Below are positions 16,883 through 26,198 of a stretch of DNA of 44,586 nucleotides, piece after piece (the stretch's first letter is position 1; every line of letters begins with the position of its first letter). Origin of the DNA: Halochromatium sp. (lineage in GTDB: Bacteria > Pseudomonadota > Gammaproteobacteria > Chromatiales > Chromatiaceae). The DNA lies in contig POWB01000012.1 in assembly GCA_010912705.1 (NCBI GenBank), forward strand, positions 89,239 through 133,824. Direction: 5' to 3'. Below the pieces are notes generated by a model. It was given only the letters and a program-made list of their open reading frames with translations, made no database searches and was not told the origin of the DNA. A program made the translations under genes and the position numbers.

Positions 16883-19800
16883 TCAATAGACCTGATACCA
16901 GGCTTTTCTGCCGCGATCACTACCTTGAGAGAAGGATTCCAGCATAGATTCAATGTTACTACTCGAACCACTAATTACCTTCACCTCGCATTGTCCGCCT
17001 ACGCATTCTGGTCCACCGCCATTACCTCCTCCATTGTTCGGTGGGCCAAGGGCAATGATCGCAGGTGGTGTTGGAATGCCAACGGTGGATTCGCGTCCGG
17101 TTGGCGCAATTGGTAGGTCGTCTACGCCATCGCCATCGAGGTCACCTAGGGCAATCAAATCCGAGTCATCGATGGTATTATCACCATTGATATCCCAGGG
17201 CGGCAATGCAGAATCGATCGGTGTTCCGCAAGTGGCTGAGAGTTCCATCAGCCAGCCCGAACCACCGTTCGTGGCAGCAGCTGTACAGGGGTCACCGGCA
17301 TCCGCTGGTGACGCTGTCTGATCGGGAGGAATCAGCGTGGTAAAAATCAAGCGTCCATTATGGAGAAGCGGGTTAGTCGTCACGCGCTCGCCGGCATCGG
17401 GGAGATCGGTATACCACCCATCGTCGGCGCAGCCGTTGTCAGTTGTGGTTCTTAGGCTCAGTGTACTGCCTTCGACGGTCACGGACGCCGTGGTTTGCTC
17501 CACCAAGTTTCCACGCGTGCTCGTTCCCGCGGTTGGCACAGTTAACGAATTGTCAACAATACCATAGAAGGTTTGTGTTTGGACGGTGAGATTGTCGACT
17601 GACTCAAAATATTTGCCGGTCCCGAAGTAGACCATATAGTCATCATTGGGTCGCTCCGGGCCGGCTAGCCCTACCACGGGGCGGGAGGTAATCGATTGTC
17701 GGTGGTCCTCCGAGCAGGGTAGCGACTCCTCCTGATCACAGGCCACGTAGAGCGGGGCACCGTTGTTGGCCACACTCCAGTCGTTCGGGTTACTGCTAGT
17801 GACATCGAATTTCCACAGATTGCCGCGCAGATCGCCCGCGTAGAGATAATCGGCGATGCGATCTCGATCAACATCGGCGGCAAAGGGCGTCGAGAGGCCG
17901 TTAGCGCTCGTGAATGCGCTCTCATTTGCATTCTCAGGATGAAATGCGCGCAGAATGTGGCCGTTTTCGAGATTGATGAGATAGAGTACCGCTTGATTAT
18001 TTTGGCTACTATAGCCATTGGCGACGAGCGCCACCCAAGAACCATCGTGCATCCGCACAATGCTGGCCTGGGGTAAGGTGAAACCGAGATTGTGCATGAA
18101 CCCGAGACCCTCCGTACCGGAGGAGTTGTCATCCGCCGTGCCGAGGTCCGCGTTGTTAGGCGCTGCTTGATCGCTCAATTCCCAGAGTACGCTGTCCCCA
18201 TCAAAGCCTGAGAATAGACTCGCGGTCGTTCCCGGCTCAGTAATGTCCAGCGCAAACACTCCATGGCCGCCCGCACCAGTGGTGCCAACCAGGACGGTGC
18301 GCCACTGACCATCGAGATAAGCGTCTCCAACCGTTGGCGAACCATCAACGAAATAGCGATGCATGTAGCTGGGTTGGGTCAGTTCCTTCAGATGTTCATA
18401 GACGCTATTGGGGACATAGGCGACGATCTCCAGTCCCGCTGTCGCCGTTTCCTTACTGGCATCGAATCCATGCAGCATGCCATCGTTGGCTCCGACATAG
18501 AGCATGGGGCGGCGGTTAGCGATACTGGCGCGAAAGGCCTGGTAGCCGCTGTTACCCTGGCCTTCTGGCAGTGCGTTATAGAGATAGTCTGCTTGATAGA
18601 CAAAGATTGGATTCGAGTGGACGATATCGCCTAATACCCAAGGATCGGGCAAGAAGGCATGGTTGTTGATATCGAGTCGGGTGCGGTTGCGAAAGAGTGC
18701 CACTAAAGGATCGTCCGAGCGGTTCTCAGTCTCATCGCCCCACAGGACACGTTTGGCATTGATGGCCTCATGGGTGGCGTCGCCACGCAGATAGTTGAGC
18801 CGCCGGACCCCGATATCGGTTGCATCGCTGCAGTCGGCGATGCCTAAGGCTGTTTTTTGGTCAACACTTAGGTTTCCGCAGAAAAACGACTTCCCTTTAG
18901 TGCCTACCGCCTCTGGGTTATAGGTGAGAACGGTGCGATCGCTAGCGTCTGGAATTTCGGCGCCGGCATTCCAGGTTGCCTCTTCCAAGGTTCCAGTGGC
19001 AGTGACCGGAAAGGCGAACAGGTCGCCAAACCAACCGCTCGTATCGAAGCGCCCCTGATAGACCAGCGATTGGGTGTCGATCTGGGTCGAGTTGGTGGCC
19101 ACCGAGGACGAGGCCGCAACCTGTGATGAGATATCGCTGATCACCGTATTCAGCGCGTTCGCTAATGCATCGGCATCGGCCGCGTAGAAAAACTTGCCGC
19201 CGCCTAACAGCGCCGCGTCGCTGAGGACGGAGCTTTGATTGAGGACTGGATCGGCAAAGCCGATGGCATAGGTGATCAGATTGTTTTTGCTCTGTGTTGC
19301 GGCCTTTTCCGTAGCACCGAGACTGGGGCGCAGATCCATGTCATAAAGCGCTTTAGCGACATCATCCAGATAGTCGCTACCACTGGTCTCATAGGCTCGC
19401 CCAGCTTTTGTGCCATTCTGGCAAGCCAGATTACAGGCTCCGCCGGTTTTGTTACAGTAGCGGGAATTACCTTCCTCGCCGCTACCGCAATCGGCCAATG
19501 GGGTTGAAGTTCCTGGTAGTTGTAAGCTATTTGATGCGCTCTCGCAGAGCTGATTGGTCGCGCAATCACCCGTATAGTCGCGCAAAATCTCGCTGACCGT
19601 CCGATCTTTATTGGGGAGGCCGTCGCTGATCAGGATTGCGAAGCTCTGTTGGCACCAGTTCTCAATAGGTTCGTTGGTTGTCGAGCAATCACTCGTCTCG
19701 GTATCGGTGGTTGGCAGATCGAGGCTGCCCTCGGTAAAGGTTAAGTGTTCGGAGAAATACCAGTTGAGCTGTGCGCCAGTATAGGGCCCCATGATGTCCG

Positions 19801-21496
19801 AGCTACCCTGATATTGCACGGTATAGTAACGGGTTGGATTGAAGCACAGGCTATCAGGGTCCAGGTTACCCCCGGTATTATTGTCATCGGGAGGAGTTTC
19901 ACAGTAGCCGCCTCCAGTTGCATCGCCCCCGGTTCCTACCGTCACGTCCGCATAATCCACCACGCACTGGGTTCCAGCTTCCAAAGTGCAATTACAGGTT
20001 TCTGGGGCCACTGCAGTGCAAGTGCCGCTGGAAAATAAGCAATCCTCCCCCCAGTCTCGACAAGACCATGAGCGCCAACTCCAGTCATTACACCAACTGT
20101 CACCATTCTGATCACATCGGTGTCCGCGATCATCTCTCCCGCTATGGTTCCAACCGCTCCAAGTTTCGCCTGGTACTTCATCTCTGCACCGATAACTATT
20201 CATGCAAAACATATCAGTACAAGCGCGACGGGTTCCGTTATCCCACCAAGTATCATCGATGGAATCGCAACCTTGATGTTGGTAACTATTGTCCGGGCAC
20301 TGTTGATCACCTGCTCGGTCGCATCGATCCTGTGATGCCGACCATTGACAACTCTCGGGATTGGTTCCAAAAAAGGTGGCACATACGCGGCAGATGCCAT
20401 TCTCCCGCCCTCTGACATAACACTCGTTGTCGTCGCAGGTTGGGGCGCGAGAACTTCTCCAGTCTTGTAGATCGCAGATACTGTCCGTGGTGGTTGTCAA
20501 GGTGACACGTCTACCCGAGACATTCGGATCTTCATGCGCTTCAATTTCCTCATAATCATCGCTGTCCCAACTGACGCTGACTGCGGTTGGCTTATGATCC
20601 CAGGCAATGCTTTCAGGCGTCCCAGTGTCATCTGAACAGGGTGGGCAAGGTGGGGCATTGGTGTTGTCGCAATCGCATGTGTAGAGGTAGCTTTGATCGG
20701 TGCAGGGATAGTCGCCAGCCCCGGTGCAAATGGTAGGTTTGGTGCCGACCACCAGCATCTGAATGGGGGGAACCGTTTCGGTGTCCTCGGCGGCGGCTTC
20801 GGTGGTTGCTCCACCCGAGATAAAGTGCTCGGATGTGCATGCGCAAGCAGGGGTAAAGTCCGCCGGCATGTCGCCGGGCGTTGTGATTTCAGTGACGACG
20901 CGGCATGTGATGTCCGGCGCAAAACCGAGCAGCCCGAGTGCGCCGTCGGTATGGGTGAAGATGCTCGAGAGCGTGGCCGTGGTCTGGTTGATTTTGCCAG
21001 GATACAAGGTCAACTCATTGGTTTCACTCTCTGTGTCTCTGGTTGAAAAATAGTGCCCAATATCGAGCAACGTGGTGGCCAGTGGGGTGTAGCCGCTCGC
21101 TTCAAAGCCGCTGATTCTGGATTTGAGGGCGCTTGCGTGCGTGGCGTCAAGATCCGCGACGGGAAGCCAGAGCTTGCCACCGACAGTCCCGTTGTAGGTG
21201 GCTAGTCCTACGCGGACGGTTGCCGGCGCGCCTGGTGGTGGCGTCAGAGAGTCCACCATATTCTTGGCCGCCTGCTTGGCGATGTTGATACGACTCTCGT
21301 TGTTGGCCTGCACCTCCCGGCGCATCGAGCCGGATGTGTCGATCATCAGCATGATGTTGGGTTTGCCAGGGATAATGCTGGCGCCTGAGATGAAGAGAGG
21401 TTCCTGAGCGGGTTCGCCCTGACTGATCGTCGCTGCCAGCGTCAGGCAGAGGCTGGCGAGAAGGATCGGGATGCTGCGAATGTGCATGCGTTTCAT
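16883..21496 (-). CDS. pilY1: PilY1 pilus-tip adhesin with Cys/Trp-rich insertion
   Basis: A 1537-residue secreted protein at the type IV pilus tip, needed for pilus assembly and surface sensing. It has a signal peptide (about 1-28) and a VWA domain opening with DTSGS (MIDAS, about 53-57) that resumes at SFAILISDGLPN. Between these lies an insertion of some 350 residues with about 33 cysteines and many tryptophans. The C-terminal beta-propeller (about 900-1400) contains the calcium loop DVDRDRIAD at about 1207-1215, equivalent to the PilY1 calcium site. Near 1432-1462 are dockerin/EF-hand-like loops (DINGDNTIDD, DLDGDGVDD). It is a standard member of the operon, with a GGGGAT ribosome site. 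The insertion and terminal loops vary most within the family. Confidence 0.95.
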   Translation of the reverse strand: MKRMHIRSIPILLASLCLTLAATISQGEPAQEPLFISGASIIPGKPNIMLMIDTSGSMRREVQANNESRINIAKQAAKNMVDSLTPPPGAPATVRVGLATYNGTVGGKLWLPVADLDATHASALKSRISGFEASGYTPLATTLLDIGHYFSTRDTESETNELTLYPGKINQTTATLSSIFTHTDGALGLLGFAPDITCRVVTEITTPGDMPADFTPACACTSEHFISGGATTEAAAEDTETVPPIQMLVVGTKPTICTGAGDYPCTDQSYLYTCDCDNTNAPPCPPCSDDTGTPESIAWDHKPTAVSVSWDSDDYEEIEAHEDPNVSGRRVTLTTTTDSICDLQDWRSSRAPTCDDNECYVRGRENGICRVCATFFGTNPESCQWSASQDRCDRAGDQQCPDNSYQHQGCDSIDDTWWDNGTRRACTDMFCMNSYRCRDEVPGETWSGWNHSGRDDRGHRCDQNGDSWCNDWSWRSWSCRDWGEDCLFSSGTCTAVAPETCNCTLEAGTQCVVDYADVTVGTGGDATGGGYCETPPDDNNTGGNLDPDSLCFNPTRYYTVQYQGSSDIMGPYTGAQLNWYFSEHLTFTEGSLDLPTTDTETSDCSTTNEPIENWCQQSFAILISDGLPNKDRTVSEILRDYTGDCATNQLCESASNSLQLPGTSTPLADCGSGEEGNSRYCNKTGGACNLACQNGTKAGRAYETSGSDYLDDVAKALYDMDLRPSLGATEKAATQSKNNLITYAIGFADPVLNQSSVLSDAALLGGGKFFYAADADALANALNTVISDISSQVAASSSVATNSTQIDTQSLVYQGRFDTSGWFGDLFAFPVTATGTLEEATWNAGAEIPDASDRTVLTYNPEAVGTKGKSFFCGNLSVDQKTALGIADCSDATDIGVRRLNYLRGDATHEAINAKRVLWGDETENRSDDPLVALFRNRTRLDINNHAFLPDPWVLGDIVHSNPIFVYQADYLYNALPEGQGNSGYQAFRASIANRRPMLYVGANDGMLHGFDASKETATAGLEIVAYVPNSVYEHLKELTQPSYMHRYFVDGSPTVGDAYLDGQWRTVLVGTTGAGGHGVFALDITEPGTTASLFSGFDGDSVLWELSDQAAPNNADLGTADDNSSGTEGLGFMHNLGFTLPQASIVRMHDGSWVALVANGYSSQNNQAVLYLINLENGHILRAFHPENANESAFTSANGLSTPFAADVDRDRIADYLYAGDLRGNLWKFDVTSSNPNDWSVANNGAPLYVACDQEESLPCSEDHRQSITSRPVVGLAGPERPNDDYMVYFGTGKYFESVDNLTVQTQTFYGIVDNSLTVPTAGTSTRGNLVEQTTASVTVEGSTLSLRTTTDNGCADDGWYTDLPDAGERVTTNPLLHNGRLIFTTLIPPDQTASPADAGDPCTAAATNGGSGWLMELSATCGTPIDSALPPWDINGDNTIDDSDLIALGDLDGDGVDDLPIAPTGRESTVGIPTPPAIIALGPPNNGGGNGGGPECVGGQCEVKVISGSSSNIESMLESFSQGSDRGRKAWYQVY

Positions 21497-21521
21497 CGAA
21501 CCATCCCCCGTGCCAAGTTGA

Positions 21522-22100
21522 CTAGTTCACAAAGATGGATTGAAGCAGGACGACGGCATCTCCAACGCTGCCATTGCCACTGCCGCGCGCGGTGACGCGA
21601 TACCAAGATTCGGTTGTGGAAGGAGGACCGGCTGCGTCTAGACTGCCGCCGCTGCTGGACTTGACTGCCATCCGCTCGATGACATAGCGAGGCTGTGTGG
21701 CTAATCGATTATCCAGCGTACCAGTATAAACTTGCGAATGATTATCATCCCAGCTAAAAGCCTCCAAGGCAGCTAGGCTCAGATAAGTGGTTGAATTATC
21801 CCAGTGATCCATGATGCCAGCAGGTGGGGTGGTCTCAGTATCCCAATCGAGGTTCTGAATGTGGCTCTCACCCGCGCGCAGCCCTGCTTCGGCGGTCTGA
21901 AACGCGATATTACGCTGGTGTGCGTTGCCGGCCATGCGCTCGTCGAGGGTGACAGTCTGCATGGCGGTCACGCCGATTAGGGTCATCAGCAGCAGCATGA
22001 TGAGGGAGACGACTAGCACCACGCCGCGCTGTTGCCTTAGGGCAAGTGGCGATCTTTTTTCGGTCTTTGGGCGAGCGATGATAGCGTTGCTCATGGGCAT
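21522..22100 (-). CDS. pilX: PilX-type minor pilin
   Basis: A 192-residue minor pilin. As in other PilX proteins, the prepilin segment (QRG followed by VVLVVSLIMLLLMTLIGVTA) lacks the +5 glutamate of standard pilins. The following ERMAGNAHQRNIAFQTAEAGLRAGE is a conserved PilX N-terminal helix. It lies between pilW and pilY1 with short gaps, so it belongs to one operon. It would form part of the priming complex at the pilus tip together with PilV, PilW and FimT. Confidence 0.92.
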   Translation of the reverse strand: MPMSNAIIARPKTEKRSPLALRQQRGVVLVVSLIMLLLMTLIGVTAMQTVTLDERMAGNAHQRNIAFQTAEAGLRAGESHIQNLDWDTETTPPAGIMDHWDNSTTYLSLAALEAFSWDDNHSQVYTGTLDNRLATQPRYVIERMAVKSSSGGSLDAAGPPSTTESWYRVTARGSGNGSVGDAVVLLQSIFVN

Positions 22101-22127
22101 GGCTCGGGTTAGCCGCTGGCGCTAGCG

Positions 22128-22889
22128 CTAGGGCAATCGGTTACGTAGGGCAATGGTAGTGCTGAACATCTGATAGATTCCCCTATCGCCTGTAGACGCG
22201 ATGAAGGTCGTGGTACCATCATTCAGAAGGAAAGGCAGGGCCATAGGTGCTTCCGCTTGGTTGTTTTCACTGCTACGGAGCAAGAGGTTGACGCGGACGG
22301 TCACGACTTGGTTCCAGTCCGCGACGGCACTGGCGAGGGCATAACTGTCGAGTTGATCATCACCGTCGGTGTCGAGACCGTAACTGATCTGCATGTCGTA
22401 GACACCTTCCATCAACTCCTGGGCGTTGCTGGTATCAATTTTGCGCCGCAATCCAGGTACCGAAGAGGGGGCGATGTAATACAGCACCTGGCGGTCGGTA
22501 AAGGCGTTTGTGTCAGAGTCGAACCATCGGTATCTGATCCTGAAGACATCGGTCTGCGCGGTATAGCTTGCCAAGCTTTCGGTTGACGGATCAACGTTCG
22601 CCCCTTCCCAGCCGATGATGATTGGCTCAGTTAGCGTGGTCTGGACATTAGTAGCTTGGTCGAATTCTCTAAAGCCTGCTTGGCGCAGATCCCGGGCTAG
22701 AAATTCGATCGCGAAGCGCCCCCTTTCCTGCACTTCGGACATCGCTTCACTAACGTGGTAGCTTTGTTTGCTGGTTATGAAGAGCGCTAGGATGCCACCG
22801 GACAAGAATAAGCCAATCGTCAAGGCAATCATCACCTCGACGAGAGTAAAGCCGCGCTGTCTTAGGGGGTTAAGGACTCGGTATGGCAT
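22128..22889 (-). CDS. pilW: PilW-type minor pilin
   Basis: A 253-residue prepilin with leader ending NPLRQRG and the assembly helix FTLVEVMIALTIGLFLSGGI, including the +5 glutamate. The next helix (SEVQERGRFAIEFLARDLRQAGF) is characteristic of PilW. The start at 22889 is nine bases after the pilV stop; a longer frame upstream overlaps pilV and is less likely. The C-terminal domain is long, as usual for PilW, and ends near RLP. It would take part in the priming complex. Confidence 0.92.
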   Translation of the reverse strand: MPYRVLNPLRQRGFTLVEVMIALTIGLFLSGGILALFITSKQSYHVSEAMSEVQERGRFAIEFLARDLRQAGFREFDQATNVQTTLTEPIIIGWEGANVDPSTESLASYTAQTDVFRIRYRWFDSDTNAFTDRQVLYYIAPSSVPGLRRKIDTSNAQELMEGVYDMQISYGLDTDGDDQLDSYALASAVADWNQVVTVRVNLLLRSSENNQAEAPMALPFLLNDGTTTFIASTGDRGIYQMFSTTIALRNRLP

Positions 22890-22897
22890 TTGGCGAG

Positions 22898-23407
22898 CTA
22901 TAACTCCGTCACAAACGAAAAGTGCATGGTTCCTTCTAGGTTGACTGCCTGACAAACGGGGTCGTTTCCCGCTGCTTCGACATGTGTTTCATCCCAACAG
23001 ACCGTGATTGTGATGAGGTTTCCCGCTTGCGCGATGCTCGCCTCGCCTTGCGGTAAAAAACAGACGATGTGGTTGACCCATTCATCGACATCGTCGGCGA
23101 CGATGTCACCAGTATCGGCTCGAACGTAACTGGCGTTGCATGCGGGAAAAGACCCGATATAATCGAGGGCATCTACTACATAGTTCGCGGCATTGTCTTG
23201 ATTCGCCCGCATGATGTCCGCAATCTCATAGGCAAGATTCACGGCCTGGGAACGCAAGTAGGCTCCCTGGCTCATTCTCAGCGTCAAGCCTTGCAGGCCC
23301 GCCAAGCCTAGCAGACCGACGGCAAGCACGACGGCGGCGATGAGAACTTCAATCAGAGTAAAACCGAATTGACGCCAAAGGCTTGGGTTGTGCAAGTAGT
23401 AGGTCAT
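22898..23407 (-). CDS. pilV: PilV-type minor pilin
   Basis: A 169-residue prepilin with leader MTYYLHNPSLWRQFG followed by FTLIEVLIAAVVLAVGLLGLAG and then LQGLTLRMSQGAYLRSQAVNLAYEIADIMR, the PilV N-terminal pattern. ATG 23407 is preferred to the TTG two codons upstream because AGGGG sits at a good distance. It overlaps fimT by four bases (ATGG..TGA arrangement) and is followed closely by pilW. It belongs to the tip/priming complex. Confidence 0.92.
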   Translation of the reverse strand: MTYYLHNPSLWRQFGFTLIEVLIAAVVLAVGLLGLAGLQGLTLRMSQGAYLRSQAVNLAYEIADIMRANQDNAANYVVDALDYIGSFPACNASYVRADTGDIVADDVDEWVNHIVCFLPQGEASIAQAGNLITITVCWDETHVEAAGNDPVCQAVNLEGTMHFSFVTEL

Positions 23408-23976
23408 GGGCAATGCCCCTGATCCTTATCAAGCTTCAGGCGTCCGATGATATTGAGTATCAGATCTCTTTCGTCGGGTGCGATGCAGATAGCGATGGTG
23501 CCGTTGGGGCCGGAACTGCCCCTGCTTTGCCCATCCGAACTGAATTTGATGTAGTCGGCGAAATTGGAACCACTACTTAAAATGGTAGCTGCTTCGATTG
23601 ATGGCTGGCCCACTCGCAACAGTTCCTCTCCGGCATCTAGTACGCCATCATTATCATTATCGACGAAGACTAGCCATCCGAGATTCCAGTTGTCGCCAGA
23701 TGCTGGATTGCAGGAAGGGGTGGCGTCTAGGATGTCGTCTGACTCACAGAGGGTCACAGTCTGACCCCGCGTGATGGCCTCTGAACGCGCCAATTGTAAG
23801 GCACTAGACAGTTCGTTGGTTAAGGCGGCGATGCGGTTGGCGCGAGTCAGACCCTGGAAGCTGGGTACAGCGATCGTCATCAAAATCGCGGCTATACTAA
23901 GGGTAATCACCAGTTCGATCAGGGTGATGCCGAACATGGCGTTGGGGCAGGAGGCATTTCCTGAGCGCTTGCTCAT
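23404..23976 (-). CDS. fimT: FimT/GspH-family minor pseudopilin, first gene of the pilus operon
   Basis: A 190-residue prepilin, leader ending NAMFG followed by ITLIELVITLSIAAILMTIAVPSF with +5 glutamate. It has the GspH/FimT body (NRIAALTNELSSALQLARSEAITRG, then CESDD, NWNLGWLVFVD and a C-terminal ISDG-like strand pair ending CIAPDERD). An isoleucine at +1 replaces the usual phenylalanine. It is the first gene of the run fimT-pilV-pilW-pilX-pilY1-pilE. FimT in competent bacteria can bind DNA; that role is possible but not shown. The operon promoter should lie in the about 130 bases upstream. Confidence 0.9.
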   Translation of the reverse strand: MSKRSGNASCPNAMFGITLIELVITLSIAAILMTIAVPSFQGLTRANRIAALTNELSSALQLARSEAITRGQTVTLCESDDILDATPSCNPASGDNWNLGWLVFVDNDNDGVLDAGEELLRVGQPSIEAATILSSGSNFADYIKFSSDGQSRGSSGPNGTIAICIAPDERDLILNIIGRLKLDKDQGHCP

Positions 23977-24182
23977 GGCTGCCCTTGAGTGACGATCGAC
24001 ATGTCTAGGATGCCCTAGCCGGTGTCCCAGGTCTTAGTCATCTAGGGGGGATAGGTTGGTCGCCTGAGTGATGTGTGTTATAAAAAAGGATAGATCAAAG
24101 CGCCTTCGTGTCAAGCTTGTTGTTTGCCAGTCGATGCAACACGTGCGGAGTTGCCCGTGACAAGAACTGCTTAGACAAGAAG

Positions 24183-24290
24183 ATGGCGATTGATGAGATC
24201 ATAGAAGAAGTCAGAGTTAACAGAGAAGTCCATGCTGCAAATTTTAACGATGACTTGCGCGCAATCTATGAGGATTTAAAAGAATCCTAA
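24183..24290 (+). CDS. small ORF, possible orphan antitoxin-like protein
   Basis: Thirty-five codons from ATG (MAIDEIIEEVRVNREVHAAN...), ending in TAA. The sequence is acidic and helical and resembles short proteins (IIEEVR.NRE.HA..FN.DL.AIY.DLK) found as solitary or toxin-linked genes in cyanobacteria and proteobacteria. The ribosome site (AAGAAG) is weak and no toxin gene follows. An in-frame extension to 24108 is possible but cysteine-rich and unconvincing. Confidence 0.4.
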   Translation: MAIDEIIEEVRVNREVHAANFNDDLRAIYEDLKES

Positions 24291-24522
24291 AAAACATATA
24301 GGCATGGGCCGTCCTTTTGTAGTACTACTGGTTAAGCAAGCATCCGCTGACCAGTCGCTGCACCGGACTACTGCTCTGCTATCGTTCTGCGGTGGCCGCC
24401 AAGCTTGGTCGATATCGACCTTCTGGTGTTTGGCCTGAAAGGCTATCGGTCAATGCGGCTGGCGTTGCAAAATCCTGACGGCCTAGCGCGATTCTTTGGA
24501 TTCGGCCGCTTTTTTCAGCCAT
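24291..24522. other. intergenic region, no supported gene
   Basis: About 230 bases between the small ORF and the cytochrome terminator. One plus-strand frame without a start (24351-24524) reads plausibly as protein (VDIDLLVFGLKGYRSMRL...), but I recognise no family; it may be a decayed 3' end. Confidence 0.35.
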
Positions 24523-24547
24523 AAAAAAACCGCACCCAAAGGTGCGG
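24523..24547 (-). terminator. intrinsic terminator of the c554-like cytochrome gene
   Basis: Seven-base-pair GC-rich stem (CCGCACC / GGTGCGG) with CAAA loop, followed on the minus strand by seven T residues. It lies 48 bases past the stop codon. Confidence 0.92.
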
Positions 24548-24595
24548 CTAAGATTGCTTGTGGCGGCGTCTGACCGCCGCCGTCCGGTTCTGGAT

Positions 24596-25903
24596 CTAGT
24601 TCAGGGCAATGTTCTGCTCGTATTCAGCGATCAGTACCGGGTCGGTGAGATCGGTCGGCAGATGGTCGAACTTTTTCACGAGACCCGGCCAGAGCAGGTT
24701 GTAGAACAGCTCGCCGCGGACTAAGACAACACCCTCGGCTGGGATGTCGTAGACCAGTTCGCGCTCCTCATGGGGCTTGAGGCGCGTATCGTCCCCAGGT
24801 TTGGTCGCTGTGGGGGGTGGGGCCGGCATGCCAGCATCGTCGGTGATGGCGTAGGAGAAGTAGGCCTGCGGATCGGACTTGGATGGGTGCCCTTCGGCGT
24901 TCTGCCAGACGACATTGCCTTGATCGTCATAAGCTGTCAGCTTGAGGAACAGGTTGCGGAACGGGGCGCCGGTTGGCATCGCGTGCGGCAACTGGTTCTT
25001 GAGGTAGACGGTGGTCTTGAGGATGTCGCCGTCTTCTACCGAGTTGACATCAAAGACCACGGCACGCTTGAGCATGGCGGGATCATGTCCGCCGCCCATG
25101 CTGTGGTCGGCCATGCCATTGGCGATCGGCATGTGGCAAGACAGGCAGTTGACCTTGGATTGGCTAGCCATGTACTCGTTGCCAGTCTGGCAGAGCGGTA
25201 CCCCATGCGGGTTGTTGCGTTGGTCGTGGCAGCCCATGCAGGCGTCTGAGGTCTTCATCAGCCGTGGGTTGGCTTCCATTGCGAGTGCCGGGATCTCTTC
25301 CCCTTCGTATTCAACCGGCTCACCGAGGTGCGGATTCGGCTTTTGCGAGCTGTCGGCCAGCCCTGCACCGCCAAATAGGTCGTCACCGGCTGAAGCGAGC
25401 TTGCTGACGCCGTCGTTGATGCCTGCAGGTGCTTGCAAGGTATCGGAGACCTCATAGGCCTTGAGCCCGAGCTGCAGCTTGCCGTCTTTGCCCTGAATGC
25501 CCTTGTAGCTCTTGAGCGTGTGACAGGCAACGCAGTTGACGCCCTCGCTGTACGCGGCCATGGCGTCGAGCTTGGTGGTCTTGTCGATCGCGGCGTTGGG
25601 CGCATGACACTGCAGGCAGATCGGATACTTGCCAGAGGCCTTGTGCAGCACGCCTTCTTCGGTCGGCGAGCCAACCACCATCTTGTAGAAGGTGCCATGG
25701 ATTGGGTCTTTGAGCGCGGTGCTATTGGCATGCATCGAGCCCTTCCACTGCTTGTAGATGTCTTGGTGGCAGTTCGCGCAGACCTCAGCAGAGACGTGAT
25801 GAATCGACTCGCCTTCAGCGGCGATGACGAAGCTCGGTATGGCCAGCAGTGCGAAGACGAGGGTCGCAACGATCGAACGGATGCACGTGGGACGTGACAT
25901 CAT
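24596..25903 (-). CDS. five-haem cytochrome c554-like protein
   Basis: A 435-residue exported multihaem c-type cytochrome. There is a signal peptide to about residue 29, then five CxxCH sites at 42-46, 96-100, 124-128, 222-226 and 253-257. The first half resembles the cytochrome c554 family, which accepts electrons from hydroxylamine oxidoreductase in ammonia oxidisers, but that protein has four haems and half this length. Residues from about 270 on are haem-free and look like a beta-sandwich (TTVYLKNQLPHAMPTG, PFRNLFLKLTAYDD). A strong ribosome site (AAAGGAGG) fixes the start at 25903. It diverges from the HAO-like/NapC operon, so the three probably form one redox module. Substrate unknown. 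Confidence 0.88.
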   Translation of the reverse strand: MMSRPTCIRSIVATLVFALLAIPSFVIAAEGESIHHVSAEVCANCHQDIYKQWKGSMHANSTALKDPIHGTFYKMVVGSPTEEGVLHKASGKYPICLQCHAPNAAIDKTTKLDAMAAYSEGVNCVACHTLKSYKGIQGKDGKLQLGLKAYEVSDTLQAPAGINDGVSKLASAGDDLFGGAGLADSSQKPNPHLGEPVEYEGEEIPALAMEANPRLMKTSDACMGCHDQRNNPHGVPLCQTGNEYMASQSKVNCLSCHMPIANGMADHSMGGGHDPAMLKRAVVFDVNSVEDGDILKTTVYLKNQLPHAMPTGAPFRNLFLKLTAYDDQGNVVWQNAEGHPSKSDPQAYFSYAITDDAGMPAPPPTATKPGDDTRLKPHEERELVYDIPAEGVVLVRGELFYNLLWPGLVKKFDHLPTDLTDPVLIAEYEQNIALN

Positions 25904-26110
25904 CAGCATCCTCCTTTGTTTCTTAGGCTTAGACTTTGGTTTTGGCTTTCTCAATCCAGAGTGACTGCAATAGTCCCGGTCATTCTTTCGTGCCTGACCG
26001 CTCGCGAACATGCTTAGGATCAATACTCTGCATTGCCGAGCCTTCAGTATGCTGCTGTAATCCCCTGCGATCAATGCCAAACTGAGACGCATTGATTAGT
26101 GAATTAGCAG

Positions 26111-26140
26111 ATAAGTATTCGCTTATTCCGTGATACTTAT
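26111..26140. promoter_or_regulatory. inverted repeat in the divergent cytochrome promoter region
   Basis: ATAAGTAT (26111-26118) and ATACTTAT (26133-26140) form a perfect 8-bp inverted repeat with a 14-base spacer. Flanking GCAG and CTGC could extend it with a small bulge. It lies 59 bases before the HAO-like start and suits a dimeric regulator; I cannot name one, and no FNR-type site is visible. Confidence 0.5.
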
Positions 26141-26198
26141 TGCTGCGAGGCGTTTTTATCTGACGCGTGTTGCATTGCGATCACGAGGCCTGATCAAA

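Noticed and set aside
24351..24524. Plus-strand open frame of 57 codons with protein-like sequence ending at the cytochrome terminator
   Set aside because: No start codon with a ribosome site, no recognised family, and it overlaps the terminator; at best a decayed fragment.
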